The translations under genes were made by a program, and so were the position numbers. A DNA stretch of 64,000 bases from Aminobacterium colombiense DSM 12261 (GTDB lineage Bacteria > Synergistota > Synergistia > Synergistales > Aminobacteriaceae). The stretch's first letter is position 1. Each line of letters opens with the position of its first letter. The notes under the pieces are model-generated. The model had not been told where the DNA came from. It saw only the letters and a program-made list of their open reading frames with translations, and did not search any database. Shown here piece by piece: positions 1 through 7,192 of this stretch. The stretch spans positions 992,001 to 1,056,000 of the forward strand of contig NC_014011.1 of the NCBI RefSeq assembly GCF_000025885.1, in the 5' to 3' direction.

Positions 1-31
1 CGACGTCGCAATAGAAAGGGTCATTACCTTT

Positions 32-643
32 ATGATGACGTGTCAGGAGTTTTGTAACGATGTCGTCCAGCCAATGAACCCTAAGATAGAGAAACATGAC
101 AATGCCCCTTTGCTGATATGTGGCAGTCTTGCGGAATGGGTAAACCTTGCTTGTGGAATGAGTGAAACTATCGCTTTGCACGAACAATATCTCTCTTATA
201 GCAAAAAGAATAAAGAAATATTTAAAGAAGCAATTGGAAAGATTAATGAACTATGGCGACAATTCCCCTCTATCCGACAATTATGGGATAGAGGCAATAA
301 TGAGGTAGCAATCCTCACTGTAGGTTTGGTTCCATTAGCTATCGACCAATTAGCAAGTCTCTTTTCTTCAAAAAGCAAATATCACAGATGTTTTAAATGT
401 GGCAAGTATGGCTCTGAATCTGTTATGACAAAAATAAAAGTATTGAGTGACGAAGATAAAATAAGATTTGGCTTCCCGCTAAATCAAGATATATGGCTTC
501 ATAGGGTGGATGGGAAAAAAGAGCAAAAATCAGGCTATGACGATTGCTACAGAAGCGTTTACGAAAAAAACACAAGAGATAAAAAGGCAATCAAGGCAGG
601 GAGAGAACCAGGGCAACGGGGACGACCTCCTGAAAAAGCCTAG
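32..643 (+). CDS. Hypothetical protein, possibly cut by the window edge
   Basis: I do not recognise this 203-residue protein. The frame is open back to base 2, so the true start may lie outside the window; the ATG at 32 has only a weak GAAAGGG upstream. The sequence is mixed polar, with a hydrophobic patch near residues 95-110 and a Cys-x-x-Cys pair near residue 120, with another Cys near residue 170, suggesting a small zinc site. The tail is very basic and ends with an RGRP core, as in AT-hook minor-groove binders. No transmembrane segment or signal peptide is apparent. It borders a gene-poor strip and a broken tRNA, so an accessory origin is plausible. The function is unknown. Confidence 0.55.
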   Translation: MMTCQEFCNDVVQPMNPKIEKHDNAPLLICGSLAEWVNLACGMSETIALHEQYLSYSKKNKEIFKEAIGKINELWRQFPSIRQLWDRGNNEVAILTVGLVPLAIDQLASLFSSKSKYHRCFKCGKYGSESVMTKIKVLSDEDKIRFGFPLNQDIWLHRVDGKKEQKSGYDDCYRSVYEKNTRDKKAIKAGREPGQRGRPPEKA

Positions 644-725
644 GGCAAACTTGCGAACACATATGGAAGGTTCCACGCCGTTGACTTGGGGCATGTGTCA
701 TGGAGATTTACCCGCCCACGCTCCT

Positions 726-777
726 TAATGTAAGGTACGTCTTTTACGGGTTAATTCAGTACAAACCCCTTACATTA
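726..777. repeat. 10-base inverted repeat
   Basis: TAATGTAAGG at 726-735 is mirrored exactly by CCTTACATTA at 768-777, with 32 bases between. It lies 80 bases past the end of the first gene. It could be a recombinase or regulator site, or a weak stem; nothing distinguishes these. Confidence 0.4.
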
Positions 778-858
778 CAGCACTGGCGGAAAATAGGATT
801 ATTAACTTTGAAAAATGAACCTTGAAAATGTCAGAAGACCAACGCTCCAGAAAGGCAT

Positions 859-894
859 AAAAAAACGGGAACCCTTGGTATAACTGGATTCCCG
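859..894 (-). terminator. Intrinsic terminator after the half tRNA-Gly
   Basis: On the minus strand a 9-pair stem (866-874 with 86-94 of the same hundred, one G-U pair) encloses an 11-base loop and is followed by seven T residues (865-859). It begins 14 bases after tRNA homology ends, so a short transcript from the promoter at 991-1019 would stop here. Confidence 0.75.
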
Positions 895-907
895 ACACAT
901 TCTATCT

Positions 908-955
908 ACCTACGGCTTGGAAGGCCATCGCTCTAGCCAACTGAGCTATTCCCGC
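908..955 (-). pseudogene. tRNA-Gly(UCC), 5' half only
   Basis: Read on the minus strand from 955, the sequence matches a tRNA through the acceptor 5' strand (GCGGGAA), the D arm (GCTC...GAGC) and the anticodon arm, with loop CTTCCAA giving anticodon TCC (plus-strand 919-921). Homology stops in the variable loop at about 908. No T arm with the GTTCRA signature, no matching 3' acceptor strand in the right place and no CCA follow. A terminator comes instead. The molecule cannot fold as a tRNA, so it is a truncated gene or a tRNA-derived small RNA. Confidence 0.75.
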
Positions 956-990
956 TCGTTGCAACGAAGTTCTTTCGTTCAGCACGGGAA

Positions 991-1019
991 ATACTACCAT
1001 ATGACCAGCATTCCTGCAA
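991..1019 (-). promoter_or_regulatory. Promoter of the half tRNA-Gly
   Basis: On the minus strand, TTGCAG (1019-1014), a 17-base spacer and TAGTAT (996-991) form a good sigma-70 promoter. It lies 36 bases upstream of the tRNA 5' end, which suggests the truncated tRNA is still transcribed. Confidence 0.65.
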
Positions 1020-1211
1020 CCATTTTTTGTGACTTATTTAAGTTCTACTGTTATATTTTTTGAAGGACTTTGCTCTTTTTATGTTTGAACTTTTAAAGAA
1101 GCGGTTTTTATGGCTCTGGTGCTTCAAAACGTTCTACAAGCTATCGGAGGATGCAAAGTTGCTAAGTTGTGCTCTGCTGGTCGAATATTACGGCCTTTCC
1201 GAGGTAATGCT

Positions 1212-1240
1212 AACCAGGGTTGAGCATCTCAAACCTGGTT
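1212..1240 (+). other. Strong hairpin, 12 pairs with one mismatch
   Basis: Bases 1212-1224 pair with 1228-1240 around a CAT loop, with a single G-A mismatch. The plus-strand side is followed by TT and then A-rich sequence, so it is a poor terminator in either direction. Its role is unknown. Confidence 0.5.
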
Positions 1241-1281
1241 TTAACAAAAAAGATCGCGTTGGTCTCCTTATAATATTTGAG

Positions 1282-1303
1282 GCAGCGGGGGTAGCCCCGC
1301 TGC
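1282..1303 (-). terminator. Hairpin 24 bases after the epimerase stop
   Basis: A perfect 9-pair GC-rich stem (1282-1290 with 1295-1303) and a 4-base loop sit just past the dipeptide epimerase gene. The minus-strand tail CTCAAATATT is only weakly T-rich, so it is a probable but suboptimal terminator. Confidence 0.55.
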
Positions 1304-1326
1304 TCTTAATTTGTTTAATGAACATG

Positions 1327-2415
1327 CTACACCGGTTTAAGCCCATTGATTTTAGTAATGCCAAGCCCAGGTCCTTTTGAAAGAGTGATTGCCGGGCCAT
1401 CGTATTGGGCGCCACCTTCCACTGGATCTGCTGAACATAAAATAGGCGGGTCTAGATCAGCTCTGGTGATAACAGACATGGCAGTGGCAAGATGACATGC
1501 TGCCGTTACGCTGATTTTACTTTCCATCATGGCACCGATCATGCACTCTACCCCAGAGGAGCGAGCCATGGCACAAATGGCAAGAGCATTGCGAATGCCG
1601 CCCGTCTTCATAAGTTTTATGTTGAGTAGATCCGCAGCCCTCATAGTAAGGAGAGTAAGGGCATCTCGGGGAGAAAATACTGCTTCATCAGCAAGAATCA
1701 GGGTGTTTACTGTGTCGGTTACCATTTTCAGGCCTTCAAAATCATAAGCAATAACCGGCTGCTCTACCAGTTCAATATTTAGACCGTTATCTTCCATAAA
1801 ATGAATGATGCGAATGGCTTCCTTGGGTGTCCACCCCTGGTTTGCGTCTACCCGCAACAATATCTTATCCCCTACCGCTGAGCGAATTTCTTTTAGACGG
1901 ACCATATCCTGATGGAAATCAGTACCCACTTTGATTTTGAGGGCTGTGTACCCCTCCCCTACGGCTTCAAGACTGTCTTTCACCATTTCATCGGGGGCAT
2001 TCACACTAATAGTATAGTCTGTGACCACTTTTCGTTTTATTCCGCCTAAAAGGGCGTAGAGAGGCTGATTCAGCATTTTCCCCCACAGATCATGAAGGGC
2101 TATATCTATTGCTGCTTTGGCCGAAGTGTTATGTAATATAGCGCGATCTACAACATCAAGGATTGCCCCCAGATCGTCAATATCTTTGCCTATTAGAAGA
2201 GGGCGTATCCGCTCCTGAATGGCACCATGAATGGCACCATTAGTGTCTCCCGTTATAACCGCCGTGGGAGGTGCCTCCCCATATCCGCAAACTCCGTTGT
2301 CTGTTTCAATTACCACCACATTGGTTGTTACTTCTGAGACGGATCTCAAGGCCGTTTTAAAAGTTTTTTTCAAGGGGATAGACAGTTGTCTCAGATAAAT
2401 ATCTTGAATCCTCAT
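1327..2415 (-). CDS. Dipeptide epimerase (L-Ala-D/L-Glu epimerase family)
   Basis: A 362-residue enolase-superfamily enzyme. Seen: an N-terminal capping domain, then a barrel with the catalytic-lysine KIKV motif near residue 163, metal ligands in DANQ near 192, an E in VEQP near 218 and D-E in LADEA near 243, and a second lysine in LNIKLMK near 268. The DLD segment near residue 322 is typical of dipeptide epimerases. The family racemises L-Ala-D-Glu and related dipeptides from peptidoglycan turnover; exact specificity is not visible. GGGAG lies six bases before the ATG, inside the end of the upstream DUF819 gene. The two genes are one base apart and surely co-transcribed. Confidence 0.88.
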   Translation of the reverse strand: MRIQDIYLRQLSIPLKKTFKTALRSVSEVTTNVVVIETDNGVCGYGEAPPTAVITGDTNGAIHGAIQERIRPLLIGKDIDDLGAILDVVDRAILHNTSAKAAIDIALHDLWGKMLNQPLYALLGGIKRKVVTDYTISVNAPDEMVKDSLEAVGEGYTALKIKVGTDFHQDMVRLKEIRSAVGDKILLRVDANQGWTPKEAIRIIHFMEDNGLNIELVEQPVIAYDFEGLKMVTDTVNTLILADEAVFSPRDALTLLTMRAADLLNIKLMKTGGIRNALAICAMARSSGVECMIGAMMESKISVTAACHLATAMSVITRADLDPPILCSADPVEGGAQYDGPAITLSKGPGLGITKINGLKPV

Positions 2416-2416
2416 T

Positions 2417-3613
2417 TTAAACTCCCGCGATTATTGAAAGAACTTTGGCGACGAAAAGTCCTCCCCATGTACCTACTACATACCCCATAAGAGCCATAAG
2501 AACACCTATTGGCACCAAGGTTTCTTTATATGCAGCGGCAATAATAGGAGCAGCGGCAACAGCCCCTATATTAGCAAGACTTGCCACGGCGCATGTAAAA
2601 AGATCAAGTTTGATAATTTTAGCTATGATAGCCATGAGCAATGCGTGGATTCCCAAGACAACAAATCCCGCCGCCAGATAGTAAGGAGCATCTGTAAGCT
2701 CTTTGAAGGAAGCCCGGGAAGCAATGAGGCAGATAATAATATAAAGCATGGTAACAGAAACTGGAGATGAGCCAGGAATGCTGTTCATAGGAGTCATGGC
2801 GCATATGATGCCAAGGAATGTGGCTATTATGATGGTAACCGTGCTCACAGACAGAAAGTCGCTTTTGCCAAAAATATTGATTAGCATAGGCGATAAAACT
2901 GAAGCACCGTAACTTGATAGAGCAGAAACAAAAAGTCCGGAACCTACCAAGAGTACCAAGTCTCCTGTTTCCATTTTTGTGCGAGCGTTATCTTGCATTT
3001 CAGATAGCATCATTCCTACAGAATCGATGGTAGAAGTATCGGTCTTTGTCCATTTATTAAAAAACCGTGCGTAAGGAACGCTTGCAAGAAGTAGAATCAC
3101 CCAAATAGAATAGTTTACGTTATCCACCAGAAGAGTGTATCCCATAGAAGAGTCGCTAATACCCAATGCACCCTGGATAGCTACCATATTGGCTGTGCCG
3201 CCAATCCAGCTTCCAGCTAAAGCTCCCCAGGTCTTCCACGATTCTCCAGGGAAACCATTTTTCATGAGGAAAAACATCACTACGAAGCCTATCATGATGG
3301 TAAAAGTCGCAGAAAAGAAACCAATAAGCATGCGAGGCCCTAATTTGAGAATCTTTCTTATGTCGCACCGTAATAACATGATAAAAATCATTGCGGGGAT
3401 AAGATTTCCTCTTATTACTCGGTAGGTAGCCTTGATACTGTCATTGTTCTCCCATAGACCGAAGGTAGCAAAGATCATACAAGAAACGTAGAGAATGACA
3501 GGAGTTGGTACATACTTAAAAAAGGTAGAGTTCTTGTACTTCATTTCTAAGGTTGAAACGATTCCTGCGAAGCAAAACAAGAAAGCAAAATACGCGAAAC
3601 CCTGGGTTATCAC
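2417..3613 (-). CDS. DUF819 family membrane protein (YjcL-like)
   Basis: A 398-residue integral membrane protein with about ten hydrophobic segments spread over the whole length and a short polar loop near residues 190-215. The GALAGSWIGGTANM segment near residue 135 and a second Gly/Pro-rich helix near 275 resemble the two inverted halves of DUF819 proteins, which are presumed transporters of unknown substrate. Start is GTG with GGAGGGG five bases upstream. It is directly followed by the dipeptide epimerase, so uptake or release of dipeptides or cell-wall fragments is a reasonable inference, not shown. Confidence 0.82.
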   Translation of the reverse strand: MITQGFAYFAFLFCFAGIVSTLEMKYKNSTFFKYVPTPVILYVSCMIFATFGLWENNDSIKATYRVIRGNLIPAMIFIMLLRCDIRKILKLGPRMLIGFFSATFTIMIGFVVMFFLMKNGFPGESWKTWGALAGSWIGGTANMVAIQGALGISDSSMGYTLLVDNVNYSIWVILLLASVPYARFFNKWTKTDTSTIDSVGMMLSEMQDNARTKMETGDLVLLVGSGLFVSALSSYGASVLSPMLINIFGKSDFLSVSTVTIIIATFLGIICAMTPMNSIPGSSPVSVTMLYIIICLIASRASFKELTDAPYYLAAGFVVLGIHALLMAIIAKIIKLDLFTCAVASLANIGAVAAAPIIAAAYKETLVPIGVLMALMGYVVGTWGGLFVAKVLSIIAGV

Positions 3614-3635
3614 TGCAACCCCTCCTCAAAATGAA

Positions 3636-3664
3636 ATATTAGGCCTATATTTAGAGCCTTTACA
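3636..3664 (-). promoter_or_regulatory. Promoter of the DUF819-epimerase pair
   Basis: On the minus strand, TGTAAA (3664-3659), 17 bases, TAATAT (3641-3636). It lies just after the terminator of the DUF3870 gene and 22 bases before the DUF819 start codon. Confidence 0.6.
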
Positions 3665-3665
3665 T

Positions 3666-3716
3666 AAAAAAATCCAGCAGCTGCCGACGCATATACGCCG
3701 GTAACCGCTGGATTTC
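3666..3716 (-). terminator. Terminator of the DUF3870 gene
   Basis: On the minus strand a long imperfect hairpin opens with AATCCAGC and closes with GCTGGATT, with an inner GGCG/CGTC-type stem, and ends in a run of seven T residues. It lies about 60 bases after the DUF3870 stop codon. Confidence 0.7.
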
Positions 3717-3776
3717 ATCCCCTGACATCCGTGAGCCAAACTCAAACGAACTTAAGGACGAAGCAGCCTTTCCCTA

Positions 3777-4121
3777 TTAAACTTTCTTTAAGGCGGTAAC
3801 CTCTTTATACTTTTTTATTGCATCTCGGTATGCTGCTATAATAGCTTTTTGGGAAGACCCGAAATATCGTGTCAGAACATTTGAAACAATTACTTCTTCA
3901 TCCTGAACAAGACGGCGCCCTAAAAAGACCTCCTGAACAAACCTCTCTGTTACTTTAAGAGTCATGGAAACGCCACAATCAATAATTTCCTCACTGTCTT
4001 TCAACAGAATGAAAGATATGAAGAAAGCTCCAAATTGCTGATTGATCGGATTAAAACTTGTTGTTTGCGAATTCCCCACTATAAGGATGGAATTCTCCGG
4101 ATATTTAACATAATTTGACAT
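3777..4121 (-). CDS. DUF3870 family protein
   Basis: A 114-residue soluble protein with the DUF3870 pattern: an N-terminal strand ending in VGNSQT, a middle segment on the theme of IDCGVSMTLK, and a C-terminal AKKAIIAAYRD-like helix (here QKAIIAAYRD). The function of this family is unknown; it appears in anaerobes near amidohydrolases and transporters. The -10 box is only six bases before the ATG and no Shine-Dalgarno sequence is present, so the message is probably leaderless. It is a single-gene unit with its own terminator. Confidence 0.8.
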   Translation of the reverse strand: MSNYVKYPENSILIVGNSQTTSFNPINQQFGAFFISFILLKDSEEIIDCGVSMTLKVTERFVQEVFLGRRLVQDEEVIVSNVLTRYFGSSQKAIIAAYRDAIKKYKEVTALKKV

Positions 4122-4127
4122 GATGAA

Positions 4128-4157
4128 ATTCTATCATGTTCTAATAAAATTTGTCTA
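4128..4157 (-). promoter_or_regulatory. Promoter abutting the DUF3870 start codon
   Basis: On the minus strand, TAGACA (4157-4152), 18 bases, TAGAAT (4133-4128), then six bases and the ATG. Transcription would begin at or beside the start codon. Confidence 0.55.
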
Positions 4158-4186
4158 CCTTCGCCCCGGAGCATTAGATTTTATAC

Positions 4187-4223
4187 AAAAAAAGGGGGAA
4201 ACTGCATATTTGCAGCTTCCCCC
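4187..4223 (-). terminator. Terminator of the tRNA-Ala/tRNA-Pro unit
   Basis: On the minus strand a 7-pair GC stem (4217-4223 with 4194-4200), one mismatch and a further 5-pair stem are followed by seven T residues. It lies 11 bases past the CCA end of tRNA-Pro. Confidence 0.9.
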
Positions 4224-4233
4224 TTATCTAAAA

Positions 4234-4311
4234 TGGTCGGGGCGAAAGGATTCGAACCTTCGACCCCCTGCTCCCAAAGCAGGTGCGCTAACCAGACTGC
4301 GCTACGCCCCG
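4234..4311 (-). tRNA. tRNA-Pro(UGG)
   Basis: Complete cloverleaf on the minus strand: acceptor CGGGGCG pairs with CGCCCCG, D arm GCGC/GCGC, anticodon loop TTTGGGA giving TGG, T arm with TTCGAAT, and an encoded CCA. It is the second gene after tRNA-Ala in one transcription unit. Confidence 0.97.
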
Positions 4312-4321
4312 GTTTAAGCAC

Positions 4322-4396
4322 TGGTGGAGCTGGGGGGATTTGAACCCCCGGCCTCTTCCGTGCGAAGGAAGCGCGCTCCCCCTGCGCTACAGCCCC
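4322..4396 (-). tRNA. tRNA-Ala(CGC)
   Basis: Complete cloverleaf on the minus strand: acceptor GGGGCTG with CAGCTCC, including the G3-U70 wobble that defines alanine tRNA; anticodon loop TTCGCAC giving CGC; T loop TTCAAAT; encoded CCA. Ten bases separate it from tRNA-Pro. Confidence 0.96.
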
Positions 4397-4414
4397 ACAT
4401 GATCAACGGCGAAT

Positions 4415-4443
4415 ATTGTAATGATCGCAGCAGCACTTGTCAA
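4415..4443 (-). promoter_or_regulatory. Promoter of the tRNA-Ala/tRNA-Pro unit
   Basis: On the minus strand, a consensus TTGACA (4443-4438), 17 bases, TACAAT (4420-4415), 18 bases upstream of the tRNA-Ala 5' end. Confidence 0.85.
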
Positions 4444-4459
4444 GCTTTTAGCGGAATAC

Positions 4460-4488
4460 TTGCTCTCGCGATAGTTTGTATCTATTAT
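4460..4488 (+). promoter_or_regulatory. Promoter of rqcH
   Basis: TTGCTC (4460-4465), 17 bases, TATTAT (4483-4488). It is divergent from the tRNA promoter and about 30 bases before the rqcH start codon. Confidence 0.55.
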
Positions 4489-4517
4489 TCTATTATAAAA
4501 AGAAAGGAAAATATATC

Positions 4518-6227
4518 ATGATATATGGAGCAGAATTTGTACATCAATGGGCAGAAGAACTTGATGAAATCCTTTCTGGCCAACGCCTTTTTCGGGTAGA
4601 GGGAGCTGAAAATTGGCTAGCGATGCGGTTTTCTTCTATTCCCCTTTCACTATTTATAAGCTGGCATCCTCAAAGTTCTGGATGCTGCCTTCTCAGTGAA
4701 AATGAGCTTGATCAGGTAAAACGTTTTTCGGACGGCAAACACAGGTTCGTAGATGCACTGAAAAGCCATGTGGTCAAAGGAGAAGTAACTGCCGTAAAGC
4801 AGGTGGATTATGACAGGATCATCGCTCTCAACTTTTCACGTAAGGTTGGGGCCGGTTTCGATGTCGAGAGAACACTGATTTTAGAGTTTATGGATAGGAA
4901 TAGCAATATTATCCTTCTCGATGAAAACAAAGTGATCATTGACTGTGTAAAACATATTCATCCTGAGATAAACCGCTACAGAACCATTGTGCCATCTCAC
5001 CCCTATGTGACGCCGCCTCCCCTGCAGGGACCGTCTCCATTAGAACTGTCGCCAGAGGCATCTCTTGAAGATATGATGCAGGTGAAAGGCATTGGCCGAG
5101 GGCTGAGATCTTATATGAAAGACTACTGGCACCATCTTTCCCCATTTGAGTGGGCTGTAAACATTCGAAAGATATATGAAGAAACGAAGCCTTCAAAAGG
5201 CCTCATACAGAAGCACAACAGTTATATAACAATATTTCCCCTTTCCTTGGAAGATATGGCATCTGTGGGGGAAAACAAGGCCCTTATAGCGTCAAAGATG
5301 TTTGTGGTTGATCCCTTTATTCGTGACAGAAGCGAACGGATAAAAAAAGAAACAATGAAAATTGTAAAGCGGGAGATAAAGTCACTTGAACGGCATCTTA
5401 AAGGAGTTGAGAAGCAAAAAAACGAATCACTAAAGGCGACATGGTACAGAACATGTGGGGAATTGTTGCTAGCCAACCTTTACTCTATTTCATCCAGAGC
5501 CGATAACGTGTCTCTTTCGGGATGGAATGACGAAGGGGAAATAACTGTGGAGATTCCACTAGATCCCAATAGATCTGCTTCAGATAATGCTTCTCTCTAT
5601 TTTAAGAAATACAAGAAGGCAAAAGGCGATCTTGAAGAGATAGAACAGAATATAACAGCGCTTGAGGGGCGCATATCAGAACTTGAGGATCAGTTAGAAA
5701 TTATAGAGGAGCTAGAGATTCCGTCTCTTATAGATACTCTTTGTCGTGATATTCGAGAATGGTTGGCACCTGCTAAGAAGAAAAAGGGGAAGAAAGCAAA
5801 GAAAGAAGCGACGCGACCACCTCATCTTCGCTTGTTTTATGAAGATGCCATTCTTCTTGTAGGACTTAATGCCAGAGGAAACCGTTACGTAACATTCCAA
5901 GAGGCGTCTCAGGAAGATATCTGGCTTCATGTTCACGAATTGCCTGGCTCCCATGTAGTTATTAAACGGCCAGAAGGAACAAAGGAAGATTTGGAGGGTA
6001 CAGATTTGCTGACGTTAGCGGCATCACTGGCCGCGTTCTTTAGTAAAGGCCGCCATTCAACAAGGGTTCAGGTGGATTATACGGAACGAAAACATGTGCG
6101 CCATATTTCCGGCAGCGGTATAGCTCATGTAACCTATACCCACCCTGAAACGATTATTATTGACCCTGACCTGTGGAAAGAATATTTTTCAGAAAAAGAG
6201 ATAATTCCTGAGGGAGACAGGCTCTGA
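4518..6227 (+). CDS. rqcH: NFACT family ribosome quality control protein RqcH
   Basis: A 569-residue Rqc2/NFACT homologue. Bacterial RqcH binds stalled 50S subunits carrying peptidyl-tRNA and recruits tRNA-Ala to add C-terminal alanine tails that mark the peptide for degradation. Seen: an NFACT-N domain with the conserved Asp-Arg in YDRIIAL near residue 97 and a NSNIILLD motif near 133, a helix-hairpin-like segment near 190, a long charged coiled coil around residues 290-420 and a C-terminal NFACT-R domain with the DIWLHVHELPGSH signature near 475. Start chosen at 4518 because AGAAAGGA lies ten bases upstream; an upstream ATG at 4476 has no such signal. Its end overlaps the pseudouridine synthase gene tail to tail by 71 bases. 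Confidence 0.92.
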   Translation: MIYGAEFVHQWAEELDEILSGQRLFRVEGAENWLAMRFSSIPLSLFISWHPQSSGCCLLSENELDQVKRFSDGKHRFVDALKSHVVKGEVTAVKQVDYDRIIALNFSRKVGAGFDVERTLILEFMDRNSNIILLDENKVIIDCVKHIHPEINRYRTIVPSHPYVTPPPLQGPSPLELSPEASLEDMMQVKGIGRGLRSYMKDYWHHLSPFEWAVNIRKIYEETKPSKGLIQKHNSYITIFPLSLEDMASVGENKALIASKMFVVDPFIRDRSERIKKETMKIVKREIKSLERHLKGVEKQKNESLKATWYRTCGELLLANLYSISSRADNVSLSGWNDEGEITVEIPLDPNRSASDNASLYFKKYKKAKGDLEEIEQNITALEGRISELEDQLEIIEELEIPSLIDTLCRDIREWLAPAKKKKGKKAKKEATRPPHLRLFYEDAILLVGLNARGNRYVTFQEASQEDIWLHVHELPGSHVVIKRPEGTKEDLEGTDLLTLAASLAAFFSKGRHSTRVQVDYTERKHVRHISGSGIAHVTYTHPETIIIDPDLWKEYFSEKEIIPEGDRL

Positions 6228-7137
6228 AACTCATTCGACTTCCATTTATGGGATGATCAAAAGCCAATTTCCATGCATGAAGAAACATCCTGCCTGGTGT
6301 TCTTTGCAGACTTTGTTTTGTGCCGTAGAGGCCATCGCCCACAATAGGGCACCCCCTATGTTTGAGGTGCACCCGAATCTGATGGGTACGGCCTGTATGA
6401 AGGGTGCATTCAATAAAGCTATACTTTTGGTGTGTCCAGAGAATGCGATATTCTGTCAATGCAGGGCGCCCCGTGTCTGTTACTGTCATCATGAGTCTGT
6501 TCCGTTGGCTTCGACCTATGGGTTCTTCTATAAAGCCTGCGGCCTTTCGAAGTTTTCCGCAGCTGAGAGCAAGGTATTTTTTCTCCACAGAGCGGCTTCG
6601 AAACTGGTTTTGGAGGTTCTGTAAGATCTTTGGGGTTCGAGCAACAACAAGAAGGCCAGAGGTGCCGCTGTCGAGGCGATGGACAATTCCTGGGCGAACC
6701 TCTTCATCGAATTTTCTCATGTCTCGGTATTTATACAATAAGCCATGGACAAGGGTCCCATGCCAGTTGCCGGGAGCAGGATGAACAACGAGGCCTGCTG
6801 GTTTATTGACAACAATAATATAGGGGTCTTCGTAAATGATCCCGAATTTTACCGGTTCTGGCTCAATTTCCAGAGTTTCAGCAGGGGGAACCACTATATG
6901 TATAGCCATTTCTGCCGTAACTTTAAGGGCAGGTTTCAGAGCGCGTCGAATTCCTGAAATTTCCACGTTGCCCAGACGAATCAGTTTTTGAACGTAGCTT
7001 CGAGTCAGACCAAGCTCTTCGGCAAGGAACGCATCAATTCGCTTGCCTTCTTCATCCCCTTGTGGTGTAAGGGTAACTTTATGTTCTATGTTTTCTTCCT
7101 GCTCTTCGAAAAATTCGCCACGTTCTTTGTCTACCAT
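6157..7137 (-). CDS. RluD-type 23S rRNA pseudouridine synthase
   Basis: A 326-residue RluA/RluD-family enzyme that isomerises uridine to pseudouridine, probably in 23S rRNA. An S4 RNA-binding domain covers roughly residues 33-90, followed by the catalytic domain with the invariant HRLDSGTSG motif at 153-161 (Asp156). The tRNA/rRNA-contact segment HTGRTHQIRVH is near residue 247. Start ATG is preceded by AAAGGGAT. The exact target (RluD-like positions or another) cannot be read from sequence. It follows the ileS terminator closely and its last 71 bases overlap the end of rqcH on the other strand. Confidence 0.9.
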   Translation of the reverse strand: MVDKERGEFFEEQEENIEHKVTLTPQGDEEGKRIDAFLAEELGLTRSYVQKLIRLGNVEISGIRRALKPALKVTAEMAIHIVVPPAETLEIEPEPVKFGIIYEDPYIIVVNKPAGLVVHPAPGNWHGTLVHGLLYKYRDMRKFDEEVRPGIVHRLDSGTSGLLVVARTPKILQNLQNQFRSRSVEKKYLALSCGKLRKAAGFIEEPIGRSQRNRLMMTVTDTGRPALTEYRILWTHQKYSFIECTLHTGRTHQIRVHLKHRGCPIVGDGLYGTKQSLQRTPGRMFLHAWKLAFDHPINGSRMSFRACLPQELSLFLKNILSTGQGQ

Positions 7138-7152
7138 TTTTATCCCTTTTCT

Positions 7153-7183
7153 AAAAAACAGGGGCGGAAACGAGCTCCGCCCC
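7153..7183 (-). terminator. Terminator of ileS
   Basis: On the minus strand an 8-pair stem (7176-7183 with 7161-7168) and a 7-base loop are followed by TGTTTTTT. It sits ten bases after the ileS stop and 16 bases before the next start codon. Confidence 0.88.
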
Positions 7184-7192
7184 TTGGCATTG

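Larger units (their letters stand above)
644..1326. other. Gene-poor strip with half tRNA and hairpins
   Basis: These 683 bases hold no convincing protein gene. They contain a 10-base inverted repeat (726-777), a terminator (859-894), the 5' half of a tRNA-Gly (908-955) with its promoter (991-1019), and two strong hairpins (1212-1240 and 1282-1303). A 106-codon frame at 1060-1380 runs into the epimerase gene on the other strand and lacks a recognisable start signal or family. Confidence 0.6.

Noticed and set aside
1060-1380. 106-codon plus-strand frame in the gap before the epimerase
   Set aside because: No Shine-Dalgarno sequence, no family pattern, and its 3' part lies on the opposite strand of the well-supported epimerase gene; two strong hairpins fall inside it.
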